A stretch of DNA of 64,000 nt from Platycnemis pennipes (GCA_933228895.1 OW121853.1:8686494-8750493); one strand, 5' to 3'. Shown: positions 1-13,144, counted from the first letter of the stretch. Notes: generated from the sequence alone by a model not told the origin. Made by a program: numbers and translations.

Positions 1-2335
1 CATTCGCGATGCAAGACAGCACTCACGTTAGGCGCCTAAGACATAATCAATTTCTGTCATGAAGCGCAATAAAGTTTTTGAAAGATACGAAATATCTGCT
101 TTCACTCATTGCATTTATTCAAAGGATGCGGTTCCTGCTTATTATTTATTATTCGTCAACGCCAGAAATATTTCTCAATCCTACATCTACCGCCTGCATT
201 TATACACGTGCATCTTAAATCTATCACTACCTGGTGGAGTAATTAATATCCGGCACTAATTTCGCAATATTTGTTTACCACTTAGAGGAAATCCTGCGAT
301 ATTTTTTCTTAGAGAAAATATCCGATGTCTCCCAGCTTCCACGAGATATAGAAAAAGTCGGAATTTAAGTTGATCTTAGCATTTTTGCAAAGCTACTGTC
401 TAAGTTTCCAAGTATGTAGATTGTAAAACAATGTATAATTTTTGTCTATTAAAAATATTAATTTATGTCATACTAATTTTTGTTGCAAGTGATTTTGCTA
501 AGCGTTGCTGTTTCCCATCAACCAAATGTCTTAGTTAATGTTGTGCCCCCAGCAGAGCTTTTTGAGGACACCATTTCTAAATTGTTTAAAAAGTTCCTAT
601 TCTGGAAAATCTTCACTCGATGCGAAACTCTATTCGTAGTAAGAGAAAATATTTTTATCGATAGCAGACAGCTAGAGAGGTGAAAATTAATAAAGACGCT
701 GATATTATGATTGGAACCAAGATGGTAGGGATTATGCAGAGAAGTTTAGCAATGCTTGACAGAACTAGACAAAACCTAAGCTATTTTAAAATCCATTCAG
801 TATTATAATAATTTGTTCATTACAACTGAATTACATTCCAACTATTGGGTAGTATGAACTGTAGAATTATGATTCTCTAAACTGTAGGGCCATATAGCAT
901 CTAAACCAAAGCATAATGGTCATCACCTGATACTGGATAAGTACATCAGTAATGGTCAGTTGACTCTCAAAATGTTAAGTATGAATAGCAAATTTCGATT
1001 TTTTTAAGGGAGGTACATAATAAGAAACTTGGCACTTCCTCCAAAGAAGTGCAAGGGTCAACGAGCTTATTTTGGCGAAATAACTGCCTTCTAATGTTTT
1101 CTACTCGTACTAAATTATACCGTTTTAGTGATTCTTTGCTAAAATTGCATTAGTTTTTTCTATCAAACACTTTCAATACGACTAATGTCATGAGAAAACG
1201 AAAAAAATATATTTATACTTCTCCTTATATTAAAGCAATGAACGATAAAGCCAATGCAAAATAATCGGATAATGAAGCAGAGGCATTGCCGTAGCACTAA
1301 TCACGCAAGGGACGGAGAGACAATCGCTCCCGAAGTGCTTGCTCGGTGGCCGCGTATTTTGCTGTGGGTTTCGTGAGGCACGGGTGTGGGTGTATCGTGA
1401 ACTGGGAGAGAGGGAGAGAGAGGTAAGCACGTGATGAGTAAATTAAGTTGTAAGGGAGATGTTTGTTGCGTACGGGACACGGTCATTTTTTAAAATAAAG
1501 ATACCACCCAAAAAGAAGCGTAGTGACCCCTTGCGTCGTCGTCGGCAAAATTAACCCAAGAGCATCCGTATCCCTAAATGAAGTCATTAAGGGCATGTGA
1601 TAAGCAGCCAGCGATTAACTATAATTTTTTCCTAAGACATTGCGTAATTTTATTCGCAAAAGTCACGCAAGGTGAGCCGTCACACAGCGAGGATCCTTAC
1701 GGTTGATGTTCCATTAAAAAGTGCAATTTAATCTCCAAATGGAGAGTTAACTGGATATACAAGTATGTTTCAAGAATGTAAGTCCATTTGCTAATATCAC
1801 TAAGGGTGGTGGGTGAAATAATAGGAAAATTAGAAACTACAGATGAAACACTATTTATAATAAAATACCACGGACGAATGAACACCATTGTCGAATAAAT
1901 GTATTAGTTATTTTTTTCCTTACCGATGCTGTGAATTTTTTGAGTAAAATGAAGCAATGTGAGAACGTTTCCGCTTAAAGTTTTACTTCAAGATAGGCAT
2001 AGATAGGCAATCAAATTTTCGGAATTGATGTCAACATGGCTGATATTTGGGTACTCACCTATTACTACAGCGGTTTATTGGCCTTACAATCAGAACGATA
2101 AATGGTTAAAGTACTCCCTCAACTAGAATTAAGTGAAAGTAAAGTTTCTTGCATAAAGTGCTAGGGTCATGATGCCAATAAAAAGAAATGTCGTCAGCAT
2201 TTAAAAAATGCATCTATTTCATTTACGTCTTGATAAAATGGTGCACGTCATATACGCCTACAAATTCAAGGATTTTGAACTAACGGCGAAAGGAACATCT
2301 GGTTCATCTAAATCCTCAAAAGATACATCTGGAAG
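1..2335. other. AT-rich sequence, nothing recognised
   Basis: No coding, RNA or repeat signature was recognised on either strand. The short open frames of 60-70 codons are what AT-rich noncoding DNA gives by chance. A short purine-rich tract (GAGAGGGAGAGAGAG type) lies near 1405-1420. Confidence 0.5.
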
Positions 2336-2340
2336 AAGGA

Positions 2341-2408
2341 TGCCTTGGTAGTTTAACAGGTTAATGTAACTGACTGGAAATCATGAAGTTCCGGGTTCGT
2401 GCCCCGGT
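2341..2408 (+). repeat. tRNA-like SINE head (degenerate)
   Basis: A tRNA-like stretch has an A-box-like segment (TGGTAGTTTAACAGGTTAA) about 40 bases before a B-box-like GGGTTCGTGCCCC. The anticodon arm is not convincing, so this is probably the promoter head of a tRNA-derived SINE or a tRNA relic rather than a working tRNA gene. No second copy was matched inside the window. Confidence 0.4.
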
Positions 2409-3740
2409 CAAAGTGAATGATTTTTCTTCAACGGCAATTCTGCTTTTATCTATGGCTGTCACATTTAACTAGCAAAACGTAATTGAGAGGGGAAAAATGC
2501 ATGGAAACCCTCAGATACAAAATAATAAATTACATCAAGATTTGAAATATTCCCGAAGCTAAAGATATTTTCCAAGTCTTAGCTTTTAAACTCTTTATTG
2601 CAGTAATACGTAAATCTGCTGTACGTAAAATCATCAACCATATTGTTGTGGGCAATCTTGTGTCGCAGACGAGTTTTTAGTCATAATTCCTGTTGTCCAA
2701 ACTGAAAATAAAGTAACAGTAATATAATGATGGCATTGCAATGAATTCACTATAAGTTTAATTCCATCCATGAAAACGAATTTGCCATTAGTCTTCACCA
2801 GTAGCAATAATTTATAAAGCACCTAATATTATATGATTCAAAGTTATTACAATTTTGAGTTTTTCGTAGCATCGAAACTGTCTGTACTACAAGGGCACTA
2901 CAAGTTTTGTTTTCCTCGGGGAGAATATTAATTAGGAAAACTGGGAACATTCTTCTTCTTCTAGCTAGTGCTGGAATAAATCACAGAAATATGTGATTAT
3001 TATAGAAAAGCAAGCCATTGAATACTAGTTGAAAAGATTAATTTCCATGAATTTTAAGTTATCAGCTAAGGGTATGCAAGTATAAAGGTCTTGTGTTTGC
3101 AATGAAAAGTTTTAAGTAATCAAAGAAAAAGCTTTTAAGTAAGGTCCTTGCTCGCATCTCAGAGGAGAAAGTCTCAGGAAGGGATGTTTTTGGCTCTAAC
3201 CTACAAATGCACATTTTGATGACGTTCTAAGATTAGAATCTTGTTGATGTATACATTATTCTTATTTAATTACTGCAGGGTAAATTACAGCATATAATAA
3301 TCAAAGTGCTGTAATTTTATATGAATAGCTACAGAATTTGCAGCATTAAAATATTTACAGAATTTGCAGTGGCAGCAATCAGAATGTTTTGGCTACTACT
3401 GGAGCATAGACCTTAAAAGATACTGTTGCACGCACTGGTGGAACGTAACTCCCTTTCCTCGCAGTGGATTTGGGAAATAGATTCAACGTAGGCGGAGGCG
3501 GAAGGGAAAAATGACATCCGTTTGATTCAGAGCCGATCCGAGCACATTACCAACCTCTGGGCTGAAGAAGTCGCTCAAGCTTTCGTCGCGAGTCGGACGA
3601 GGATAATTTATAGCCGCAATGGATCTGGCGATAGAGGCGTGTTAGAGATAGAAGCACTTTGAGGAGACCTAGAATAACGAAATGAGGGTTCCACGTATTT
3701 CGATGCGTGGTCTTCTTTGAGATGGAATTAACATGTCCCC
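2409..3740. other. AT-rich sequence, nothing recognised
   Basis: No supported gene or repeat. A short local repetition (ACAGAATTTGCAG, at about 3331 and 3358) is seen and nothing else. Confidence 0.45.
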
Positions 3741-3744
3741 GTCA

Positions 3745-4050
3745 TTATGAGAGGAGATTCACTATCTATTCTCCGCCCCCTTCCCTCCCCTGCAGGGCCT
3801 CAACCCCCACCGCCACCTGGCGGGGGGTGCCTTCGGAACATCGCCTATAACTCCACTCCCCTCCACCCCCTCCACCCCTTCCCCCCCCCTCTCCCGCGGA
3901 GAGAGCCTCTCTGGGTGGGTGTGGAAAACTCTTTTTCCAGGTCGGGAGTTCTCATTTCGGCTTCTTCCCTTATCTGAGGAGGGCGGGAGTTTCGGCCGAT
4001 TAATAAGTTGTTTAGCCGGGGCTGTCATTAGCGCGATGGAGTTTCGGACA
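3745..4050. other. GC-rich, polypyrimidine-biased island
   Basis: The plus strand is strongly C-rich (runs such as CCACCCCTTCCCCCCCCT), in contrast to the AT-rich surroundings. Frames are open on both strands (76 and 88 codons), as expected from composition. No protein family was recognised. It could be a CpG-island-like regulatory stretch or an unrecognised repeat. Confidence 0.4.
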
Positions 4051-4059
4051 GCCTGGCAC

Positions 4060-6130
4060 TAAAGCGAAAGCAGACGACTCTTCATTCAGTATTTAACGAC
4101 GCAGTATGAAATTGGCGCGAGTCAAGGCATCGGGAGGAAAAATCGGCTCCAGGCTGTCTTCGGTTTGGGTGGTCAGTCACAAGACTAGCCACTGGACACT
4201 AGCGTATCCCCAGGGATTCCATTTCCCCGACTTTCAAAATATCTTGAAACTCGGTGCAGGATAGCAACGATAGGCCCATGCCTAATGCTTTTGTCTTAAT
4301 TTGCCTTGCATTCTGAACTTACACAGGCCTCGTTTATTTTTGTGAGATTGCCCTAGCACGTAACGTATTTCACTCAGAGAATTATTTCCTTGGAGACAAA
4401 GTGAAAAAAAAAATCATTCTTTCTCATTCTTCTTAGTGAGGGTAGAGCATTCAAAATACAGAACCCAACAGCTTGTGAAAATGAGGAAAACATCAGGGAA
4501 TGAGTGATGAATGAGAGATAGTTCTGTTCTCCCTCCCGAATGTAGTTCCCAAGAAAGATCTGGTTACCAGAGATGAAACTAACAGTTTTTGGGTTTGAGG
4601 TTACAGAGGTCTTTCCTGGTTTCGATTCTATGGTCTTCGGTCAGGAGCCCCAACTTACTTGGAGAGTACTTCATAAGACTCAGCATATTTTGATCACATT
4701 TCCCGCTGTGAGGAAATGTGACTTATCGTGTAAAGGTATAACACATTGCTCTTTTGGTAAGGGCCAACAGGCGATCGTGCTTCCTCCACCGCTCTTAAAT
4801 TTTCCTCCTAAAATTATTTCCTGACACGCCACGACTTAGGCGTTCATGTTATTCTCATTCAATTCAGTGATAGAGGTGGAGTGACCTCAATGGTTAATCG
4901 TAAATTTCCAATCGTGTCCTGTCATTCTTTCTCATATTATGGAATAGGACCTAGAGGCCACGAGAGAAGACGCGCAGCGGGAACTATCAATTATAAGCAG
5001 TCGCCGGAAGCAGTTGCCAATCGACAGCAATAGATAACTCAAGACCACTTATGGAGGCATTAAAATCCAAGGAAGCTTCGGACGATGTATCTTCAAGCCA
5101 GATCTCCCATCGTGTTCATAAATACAGATGGCCCGGTTTTCAGAGTAACGAAATTTCGTGTAGTATTCGCGTAACCTGTTTTATTTCCATCCGCACAGTG
5201 CATCAGCCACTCACAAAACCTACAGTCAAAATGTGGATAGAAATTACATTTTTAGTTTCAAGTCTTTAAGCGCATAATCTTGAATGATACCATTTTAAAA
5301 TATGTCCTCCTTGGAGTAGTAGGTAGGTATACCTATGCACCGGACATGAATGTTTTCAAGTGAAATTATTCAGAAGGAAACAGTATATATTGCAATTCAA
5401 AAGTTATGCGTACATATTGTTCACGCTCATCCAATCAAATATAATATTTAATACGTAACCCAGTTTCTTTGACAAAAATCCTGATAAGTTGACTTGGGAC
5501 TACGGTGAATGCCATTAATAGCAAGGGCGAACTATTATTACAAACAAAACGATTACCCTGACTAATGACACTGCATTTATTCAATTTTGATTTAGAGCAA
5601 TCTAAACCCGATATCATCTTGCCTTGTGGTCCGAAATTCTTTCATTTCTAAAACCCAATGGTGAATTATCAATACACCATTACCAGGCGTTACAGTTCTT
5701 AAGGTTAAAACTTGCAGATTTTTCAAGAAAATGTCAGTGCTTGAAGGATGGGGCGTTTTTCAGGCGTAGTTTTTACCCCAGGACCTAACGGTTCGTCTTT
5801 CCTTGCTGAACACCTAAAAACGGTTTTCCTGTTCAGTCCTTATGTCTAGGCTAGGAAAGTGGATAGCTTCAGGGAATAAAAAAAAGGTGGCATGATGGGT
5901 TGGTTGCTTCTGACTTAAGGTGGAGTGACAGGGTGGAAACAGGAAAAATGGGGTCTGGTGTTGTGAAATCTTCTCAGGTGTGTGAGGGACTCTTTTCTAG
6001 CAGTATTCGAAGGGATTCCGTGCCTGCCTGCACCCACGTATGGGTGCTTAATAAAACAGCACAAATATGTGTGGATTCCGGATGGAAGCAATGGTTACCG
6101 ATTCATTATTCCCTGGCATTACGCATGCGA
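4060..6130. other. Noncoding sequence, nothing recognised
   Basis: Mixed-composition DNA with no recognised gene. Open frames such as 4573-4824 and 5900-6160 have low-complexity or unrelated translations and no partner on either side. Confidence 0.45.
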
Positions 6131-6138
6131 GACGAAAA

Positions 6139-7319
6139 AGGCCCCACCTTGAATATGTAGCCAGTGTATGGGATCCGAATGAATTAGGTTTATTCAGAGA
6201 ACTAGACAGTGTGCAGCGTAGAGCAGCTAGGTTCGTTAAAAGGTGTTACGATAGGTTAAGTAGCGTTTCAGAATTAATAAAAGAATTAGGGTGGGAGTCA
6301 TTATCAGAGTGTAGGTTAAGGTACAGATTAAATATATTAGAGAAATTTAAATCGGATAGCTTTACTGAAGATGTTAGGCACATATTAAAACACCAGCGTA
6401 TTATGCTAGATTCCACCAGATAAATAAGATTAGAGAGCTAGATTGTCGTACCGATAGATTCAAAATGGCATTTTTCCCCCGTACTATAAGAGAACAGAAT
6501 AGGCAGCATAGCAAAGGGATAGGTAGGTGAAATGATTTAGTGTAGCCTGTAGTGCATGATTCATGTATTAACCCGTTAAACACTATAGACAGTGTATGGG
6601 ATCCCTACGAAATCGGTCTAAGTAATTAACTTGAACGTGTGCAGCGAAGATCGGCAAGATTTGTAAAGGGACGATACGATAATTATATTAGCGTAACCAG
6701 TCTATTAAATGAATTGAAATGGGAATCATTGTCAGATCGCAGGTTGAAATTTAGACTTAATCTCTTCCACAAATTCCAAGGCAATATTTTCAGTGATGAT
6801 GTTAAAAATATTTTACGAACCCCAACTTACTATGGCAGACTGGACCATAATCATAAAGTTAGAGAAATTGATTGCCGAACTGACCGATTCAAAATGTCCT
6901 TTTTCCCTCGCACAATAAGAGATACGAATAACGGTAAATATGTCCTATCGGAGAGTAGCAATGAATAGCATTGGTAGCTGCATGTTGGTATGAGTACTTA
7001 AAGCTAACCCTACTAACAGAATGTTTTTGCATGTTTGCTTTGCAATTTCTGTCTTTTTTAAATAGTGTAGTTCTGACTACTATATTAATACTATTCCTTT
7101 TTTATGCATGATATGTAGTGCATGTTTGGTGAGCAATCACCCCCTGCCACACACCCTTGTGGTGGCTTGCAGGGTATTATGTAGATGTAGATACTAACAA
7201 TCTAGTTGCATAAGACCCTATAGTTGCTTGTTTGCATGTTAGTAGTGCATGCTTGGTGATCTTCACCCCCTGCCACACACCCTCGCGGTGGCTTGCAGGG
7301 TATCGTGTAGATGTAGATG
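6139..7319 (+). mobile_element. LINE-A copy interrupted by a LINE-B insertion
   Basis: This is a 5'-truncated non-LTR retrotransposon of the CR1/L2/Jockey type. The outer copy (LINE-A) occupies 6139-6589 and 7192-7319. Its protein part begins at the HLEYVASVWDPNELG block, the conserved region after the reverse transcriptase domain, and continues through RRAARFVKRCYDRLSSVSEL. It is frameshifted near 6392. The 3' UTR resumes at 7192 with TACTAACAATCTAG, runs through the GC-rich stem-loop at 7268-7300, and ends in GTAGATGTAGATG. The join is inferred by comparison with the uninterrupted LINE-A copy at 61.9-62.5 kb. Clade is inferred from the protein style and the tandem-repeat tail. Confidence 0.85.
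6590..7191 (+). mobile_element. LINE-B fragment nested in LINE-A
   Basis: A 602-bp 5'-truncated copy of the second subfamily. It starts mid-codon in the SVWDPYEIG block and carries the C-terminal protein with RRSARFVKGRYDNYISVTSLLN in a frame open to the stop at about 6968 (109 codons from the internal Met at 6639). The 3' UTR follows with the stem-loop (7142-7174) and the GTAGATGTAGA tail. It is bounded on both sides by LINE-A 3' UTR sequence (CACTATAGA before, TACTAACAA after), which proves the order of insertion. The only possible target duplication is TAGA, which overlaps the tail. Confidence 0.85.
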
Positions 7320-7620
7320 ACAAAGCGTGATGAGTCCCCGAAAGTCGTCGACCAGGGGGCAAGAGGTGAGAATAGAAGCCCGGACAGACGACTCCGGCCG
7401 GCCCTTACCCATAACCCTCCTGGCCCTCCCATGAAGTGCGACTCCCGCTCCAAAGGTCGCCGGTTCGACGGGTCAAGCGGGGCTGAGTGAAGACTAGCCT
7501 CTCAGCGATTAGCATGAAAAATCACGCCAGCAAAGGGACATGTCCCTCGCTAGAGTTTCGCTCCGGCGGCTCCGCAGGCAAGAGGAAAAAAGAACAACTC
7601 TTAGCCCTCTTGTGGATGCC
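7320..7620. other. GC-rich island downstream of LINE-A
   Basis: CpG-containing GC-rich DNA begins where the LINE tail stops. It includes a B-box-like CGCCGGTTCGACGGG near 7455. No confident tRNA-like fold and no protein was recognised. Confidence 0.35.
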
Positions 7621-8925
7621 AGCGAGTGTGGAGTTGTAATTAATACGTAGTGTACCGAAGCGTGGAAATATATCTACCTTCTTAGGTTTATAAAAGGCTA
7701 ATTATCTCTTCCCAATGGAGACTTAGAATACAGGCTCAGGTTTTCCTTTTCAAACCTGACAAGAACTCGAAAATATACTAATTTTTACACTGAGTTAAAT
7801 GATTGCAAAATTCTCTCATCAGTAAAAAAAGTTTTAATACAATGATATTTAGTTTTTATTCGAGAACAAGCGATTTTTACTTTCACGGAATCTAAAAACA
7901 AAGTAAATGCTTCTATCTCCACTGAAGGTTTGTTCATGGAACGTCTTTATCGTAAGTAAAACGTTGAATAACTTTATTGACAATGAGAATTTAAAGTTAG
8001 CACCTTCCGGGAGACTTGAATTTTTAACGATAGTAGAAGTGTCATTTGATTCTCGAACCATTCTCAAACATTTAATTCTCAGCCTAACCATTTCTAGAAA
8101 CAAAAACCAAAACTGAAAGACATTAAAATGCCGTTTGAACTTCATATTACCTCAAACAGCTACTCTCCCAAACAATTCCTATTTGGCGTCTTCTGAATTG
8201 TGTTACTCTTATCGCACCATAGTAAATAATTGTTCACAGATAAATGTGTTCTTTGAGCTCTTTCACTTTGCATCTGAAGATGTAAAAGAGAGAAAAAAGT
8301 CCCCTTGCGAGAACCTTCATTGACATGCCACTGCCAGGGGTTACGCATTGTGAAACGCTCCGAAATGCAAGGCAGAACACTTGCTGAGGTATGCCCAGTG
8401 ATCACGGGGGGAACACGTGTAATTGCCGAATGTGGGCTCAAGATTTGACGCTGTCGTCACTCACGGGATGCGGGCCACACACGGCCAGCGTGGAATTCAT
8501 CGCCGCTGCCATCGCGTCATTTTGATTTAAACGGCATCCCTCGACAGAAACGGAGAAAGTGTTTACCTGCCTTAATGGGGCCTATTCACTTAAATTATTC
8601 TCCCCGCTATGTTCCACGGGCGGACATAATTGAAGAGCGAAGATGCTCCGAGTAGCTTTAGACACTGGACATCGGATAAATCTTGATTTGCATAAAGCGC
8701 AAGAACCTGTTCTAACGCCGACGATAATTAGTTTTTTCTCTTCCCATGCCTTCCTGGAGCCTTGCTGGTGTTTTTTTGCTCGTTCTGGGAGTGTGACTGT
8801 AACCGAACGCCTTGTTAGCACTTAGCGGACTCGAAAATGTGAGAGAGAAAGAGGCGATGGATCTCTAGAGGTGTCTTGGTAAACACTGCATATTTTTTTT
8901 CATTCGCAGAATGGGAAGGGGAAGC
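7621..8925. other. Unique sequence, nothing recognised
   Basis: No gene or repeat signature was recognised. Antiparallel short frames at 7849-8145 and 8160-8441 show no family features. Confidence 0.45.
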
Positions 8926-8929
8926 AAAC

Positions 8930-8998
8930 ACACATCCTGGATTCGAACCCGTGTAATCAAAACTAGAGGGCTATACTGAGTCCTTGAATCCCTTCATT
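8930..8998 (-). repeat. tRNA-like SINE head (B box exact)
   Basis: On the minus strand a perfect pol III B box, GGGTTCGAATCC, is preceded at normal tRNA spacing by a degenerate A-box-like segment. The acceptor and anticodon stems do not pair cleanly, so this is called a tRNA relic or SINE head rather than a gene. Confidence 0.4.
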
Positions 8999-8999
8999 G

Positions 9000-9640
9000 A
9001 AATCTTCAATGAAGATTGCTTCAAATCCTGGTACATTAACTGCCATGCACACAAAGCGAGCATAATTTTGAGAAGGTTATGATTAACATTATAGAAAATA
9101 TGTAGCCTCATCCGGTAAAGCATTTTTGACTTATCTCGATAAAAATTGTCTCAATGCATGTTATGATGGAACGAAAGGCCTGTCATATGTGATTTGGTCA
9201 CAAAGGGATACTTAAAAAATGGTTGACTATCATATTAACCAATATAAATATTGATCCTTGGGAAACGAATTATTTTGCTTTATTTTAAACATGTTTTCTC
9301 ATCTATTTTTTCATATTTTTAGAGTGGAAAGAAATATTTCTTAAGATGGGTGTACGAAAGAACTCCGGCAGGTTCACATCAGTAACCTGATTCGTTTTTT
9401 CGTGTTCCCTTTGATGTATTTACATTAAAAACTACTTTTATTATTATTTAAGGAATTATTTTCCCGCGGAATTCTATCCAACCTCGAAGTAATCACTGCG
9501 ATGGGGCGTCGACCAGGAAACGTTACCAAGTCTAAAGTAGTTGATGCCTTCTATACATGGTGGTGGAGGTAAGAAAAATTTATTTCTATTATTGGATGAA
9601 AAGAAACCTGGAAAACCAAGGTATGCGAGAGCTTTAAAAG
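9000..9640. other. AT-rich sequence, nothing recognised
   Basis: Only a 17-bp near-perfect palindrome (AATCTTCAATGAAGATT) close to the left edge was noted. No gene was recognised. Confidence 0.4.
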
Positions 9641-9644
9641 AAGG

Positions 9645-9980
9645 CTATTTATTTTTTCTATCCTCTCGACTCCATCCCCCCGCAAGGTGCTTGTTGGGGA
9701 GGGAGAGTTGAGAAACGCGGAGAGCTGAAGGGGGGGTGCAGGAGAGAATCGCGGGTGACGGGGAGGGTTGCTGTCGGGGGTGGCGATGAGAGGCTCAAAA
9801 GGAGGGCGATGCCATGCGCCTGCGAGGGTGCAGGAGGGTGGCGGGGGGTGCCGTCGGGACGATTGTGTTGGCGAGGACGCTTCCAGCTCAAATGCTGCGA
9901 GCGCGTGTTGGATTCGCGGCACGCCTGTGTGCGGGGGGCGCTCGGCATTTGTTTTTGACGTGAGCTTCCCCCGTGCATGA
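9645..9980. other. GC-rich, G-biased island
   Basis: The plus strand is G-rich and CpG-containing, with frames open on both strands over 9551-9994. The translations are low complexity (Pro, Arg, Gly and Ser rich). No protein family was recognised. It is a candidate regulatory island or hidden exon with no positive evidence for either. Confidence 0.35.
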
Positions 9981-10382
9981 ATTCGCGTGTTCATAGCCCA
10001 AGCGGTCCATATTTACAGAAGATATAACTCGTACCTAGAGTTCATCCGGCGTGCATGCATGGATATGACGGGCGGGCATTATCGTGATGCCCGTTGTCCT
10101 GCAGTAGCATGGAAGCGGACAGGTTTAAATAAAAAAAGGCAATATTATGCCACCTGGCAGGAGACTAAGAGTTTGGGGACGCGAAGTGATTTTCAAGTTA
10201 GCATTGGGTATTTCTTCTTTTTGTCGAGGACGCAAAATCTGGCCGTACGTAAACGGAATCATAGGAATGCTGGCAAGAACTTGCAATATGAGTGTTTTTC
10301 CTGCCTCGATGCTTAGGTAAAGGCACTAAGCTTGTTTGGCCGTTGTGAGGGGCAAAAACTCGTATATAATCTGTTCGCGGCC

Positions 10383-10452
10383 GGCCGTGGTGTCCAGGCG
10401 GTTACGCGCTGGCCTGGCAACCCGTGGGCCTGGGTTTGAATTCCACCCAGGG
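10383..10452 (+). repeat. tRNA-like sequence or SINE head
   Basis: The sequence reads like a class II tRNA-derived head: GTCCAGGCGGTTACGCGCTG resembles the A-box arm and GGGTTTGAATTCC resembles the B box, about 45 bases apart with a GGCCTGG segment between. The B box deviates from GGTTCGANTCC, and no CCA-adjacent acceptor pairing is obvious. A SINE head or tRNA pseudogene is more likely than a functional tRNA. Confidence 0.45.
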
Positions 10453-10454
10453 AT

Positions 10455-12420
10455 TGGGTGTTACGCTTATTCTACGACTAAGGTGCTACGTTTGAAGGCG
10501 CAATACAATTTATGCTGCTGGGGAACCTGAAAACCCAAGGCTACTAATATAAACCGCTTGCCAAGTCTATTGACTTTGTTCTTGTAAGATAAACCACTCT
10601 TGTACAATGATTGAGAACCCATGGCAATGTAACTACGGTAAAATGGAAAGGGCGAAATACATTCCTTATAATACTATTAAAACAATTACGCATAAACGTT
10701 TTAACCCACATGGCTGACACTGTCCTGGTACTGTAATTGACTAATAACAATCCTATTATTGCGTAGACTAGTATTTTGTTATCGAATTCAAGAAGAATTT
10801 TCTAAACTGACTGATCAATTTCACTGACGTTGATTCCGAAACCACCTTGTGACTAGTATTTTTAATACAATCACAGAACTCCTCCTAAAACCACTATGGA
10901 ACTGCCAACATGCGAGTCAGTTACAACGTAGCCAAGTTACTGACATTCAGAGAGAAAAAATATCACGTTTTTAAAACTGTAATTGGTGTAAAAGTCTAAA
11001 AAATGTAAGGTTTCTTGCACCCGTCAAGATTTCTTACAAGGGGAGTTTCTCTTCGTCAAAGGGTAATTATGAGGAATATTTATCAGAGTTTCGGTTATTG
11101 AGGTGATGACAAAGTTCTCAACAATACCTGTGGTTAATTTAAGTTTATTGCACACAACAGAGTTGCGATGCAGAATGATGAGCTTCATTAGCGTGGATAC
11201 ATAAGGGTGCTTCCAGGTGAAGTCGTACAAAATTGACGCAAAAGGCGAAGAAATTATAGTTGAGTGCGATTTTCCACGTTCATGGAAGAGACTGGAAGTT
11301 GTGGCTCAAGTCAGATTTTTGAGATTCGACGCATATAAAGCTGTGATTAACTGTGGTGATCAAGTGGTGGCACACTTGGGATGAGGGCTTTGATAAAATG
11401 AAAGGATATTCTGTAAAAAGCTAGCATTTTGCTTTCTTAATTTCATCACAATCAGACCTGTACTTCAATCCAAGTGAACTCCACTCCATTGTTGAAATTC
11501 CTAATGTCAACGAATTAGTTGAATAATATACTGTTGCATATCTTATTACACTTGCCTTATTTAAAATAAAATACGAGAACTGTATGAAAAACTGCAAACC
11601 ACATGGTAAAATTAAAAGAAACAATTTTATATCACAGATTGCTTGTCCATCACTTATTCCTTCCTCGTATGAGTGCAATAGAGTAGAATCTTGGATCAGA
11701 TACTGTTGATTGTGCACTAATAAAGGAATAATTTGAGTCCTCAAAAATGTTGGTTAATTTAGAAAATATACAGTGGCTTTGGCAAGCGAACGAAAGTGGG
11801 CGTAAGCTGTTTATTTTCATCTGAAATGAAATACATTTATTTTGTGAAAACAGCCGCACAGCATCTTTTCCTAAAGTCGTCTAAGAAAATTTCGTGCTAA
11901 ACCTTTCCCAGTATTATTATGCAAACACTTTTGAACGAATCCTCAGACGAGTAAAGAATATTAGTTCTCGTTACTAAAAATAACAGGTGGTATTGATGAT
12001 ATAAATAATCAGTTAAAATGGAGGAATGGCATTCTGTAAGGGCTTTACTTTTCACTCTTGCTGCTATTTAAAACGAGTCACTCAAAGAAAGAACCTCATT
12101 TAAGAAACAGAATTGAAATTATTCTTATCATAATTATTAAATTCAAATGCATAGCTAAGAGCACTACACATTTTTCAAATAGAGAGTGCCAATAACGATT
12201 TCTTATAGAGCGAGTCACCGTGTCATATGCACGAGCCAAGTAAGCTGGCTAACTTTTTTGTCACTATCGAGAAGAAATTAAAATCTATTAATGTAACGTA
12301 GGGGGGGTCAAAAGTTCCAAGATGGTGATGGACCAATGGTTTATAACAATACACTCCTCTGAAGAATTCTTAGGGTTGGATTGCTCTCATGCAATGCATA
12401 CTCGTGTCCAGGTTCTCTTG
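10455..12420. other. AT-rich sequence, nothing recognised
   Basis: No gene, tRNA-like or repeat signature was recognised in this roughly 2-kb AT-rich stretch. Open frames are 60-110 codons and unremarkable. Confidence 0.45.
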
Positions 12421-12422
12421 TA

Positions 12423-13129
12423 AGTTTTTTGGGATTCATCAAAATAATACTGGGTAAATGTGACGATCATGTACGAGAAATCAGCTACTTTTCTCTTGTT
12501 AGACCTCATTTGGAATATGCTGCCAGTGTATGGGATCCTTACGAAATCGGTCCAAATAGCGAACTTGAACGTCTGCAGCGAAAATCGGCAAGATTTGTAA
12601 AGGGACGGTACTATAACCTTATTAGCGTAACCAGTCTATTAAATGAATTAGATTGGGAATCATTGTCAGATCGCAGGTTGAAATTTAGACTTAATCTCTT
12701 AAAAAAATTCCAAGACCATATTTTCAGTGATGATGTTAAAAATATTTTGCGGAACCCAACCTACTATGGTAGACTGGACCACAATCAAAAAATTAGAGAA
12801 ATTGATGCCGAACCGATAGATTCAAAATGTCATTTTTTCCTCGTACAATTAGGAATATGAATAACAGTAAATATATCCAATACGAGTGTAGCAATGGATA
12901 ACATTGATAGCTGCATGTAGGTATAAGGACTTGAAGCTAACCCAACTAACGGCATGTTTTTCCATGTATGCTTAGCTATTTTTATCTTTTTTTAAATAGC
13001 GTAGTTTTGAACAGTACTTATACAAGTACTAATCCTTTTTTATGCATGATATGTAGTGCATGTTTGGTGAGAATTCACCCCCTGCCACACACCTTTATGG
13101 TGGCTTGCAGGGTATTATGTAGATGTAGA
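12423..13129 (+). mobile_element. LINE-B, 5'-truncated
   Basis: This is the longest coding part of the LINE-B subfamily in the window. The translation runs from a LGFIKIILGKCDDHVREISY block through LVRPHLEYAASVWDPYEIG and RRLKFRLNLLKKF, the C-terminal region downstream of the reverse transcriptase domain in CR1/L2/Jockey-type ORF2 proteins. A one-base deletion near 12805 (GATGCCGAAC where the copy at 6.8 kb has GATTGCCGAAC) shifts the frame before the final FFPRTIR block. The 3' UTR contains the stem-loop at about 13079-13112 and ends GTAGATGTAGA. The element is therefore dead. Confidence 0.85.
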
Positions 13130-13144
13130 GGTAAGGAGGTAATC

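Noticed and set aside
10383..10452. Possible functional tRNA gene
   Set aside because: The B box is off consensus (GGGTTTGAATTCC) and the acceptor stem does not pair. Kept only as a tRNA-like repeat.
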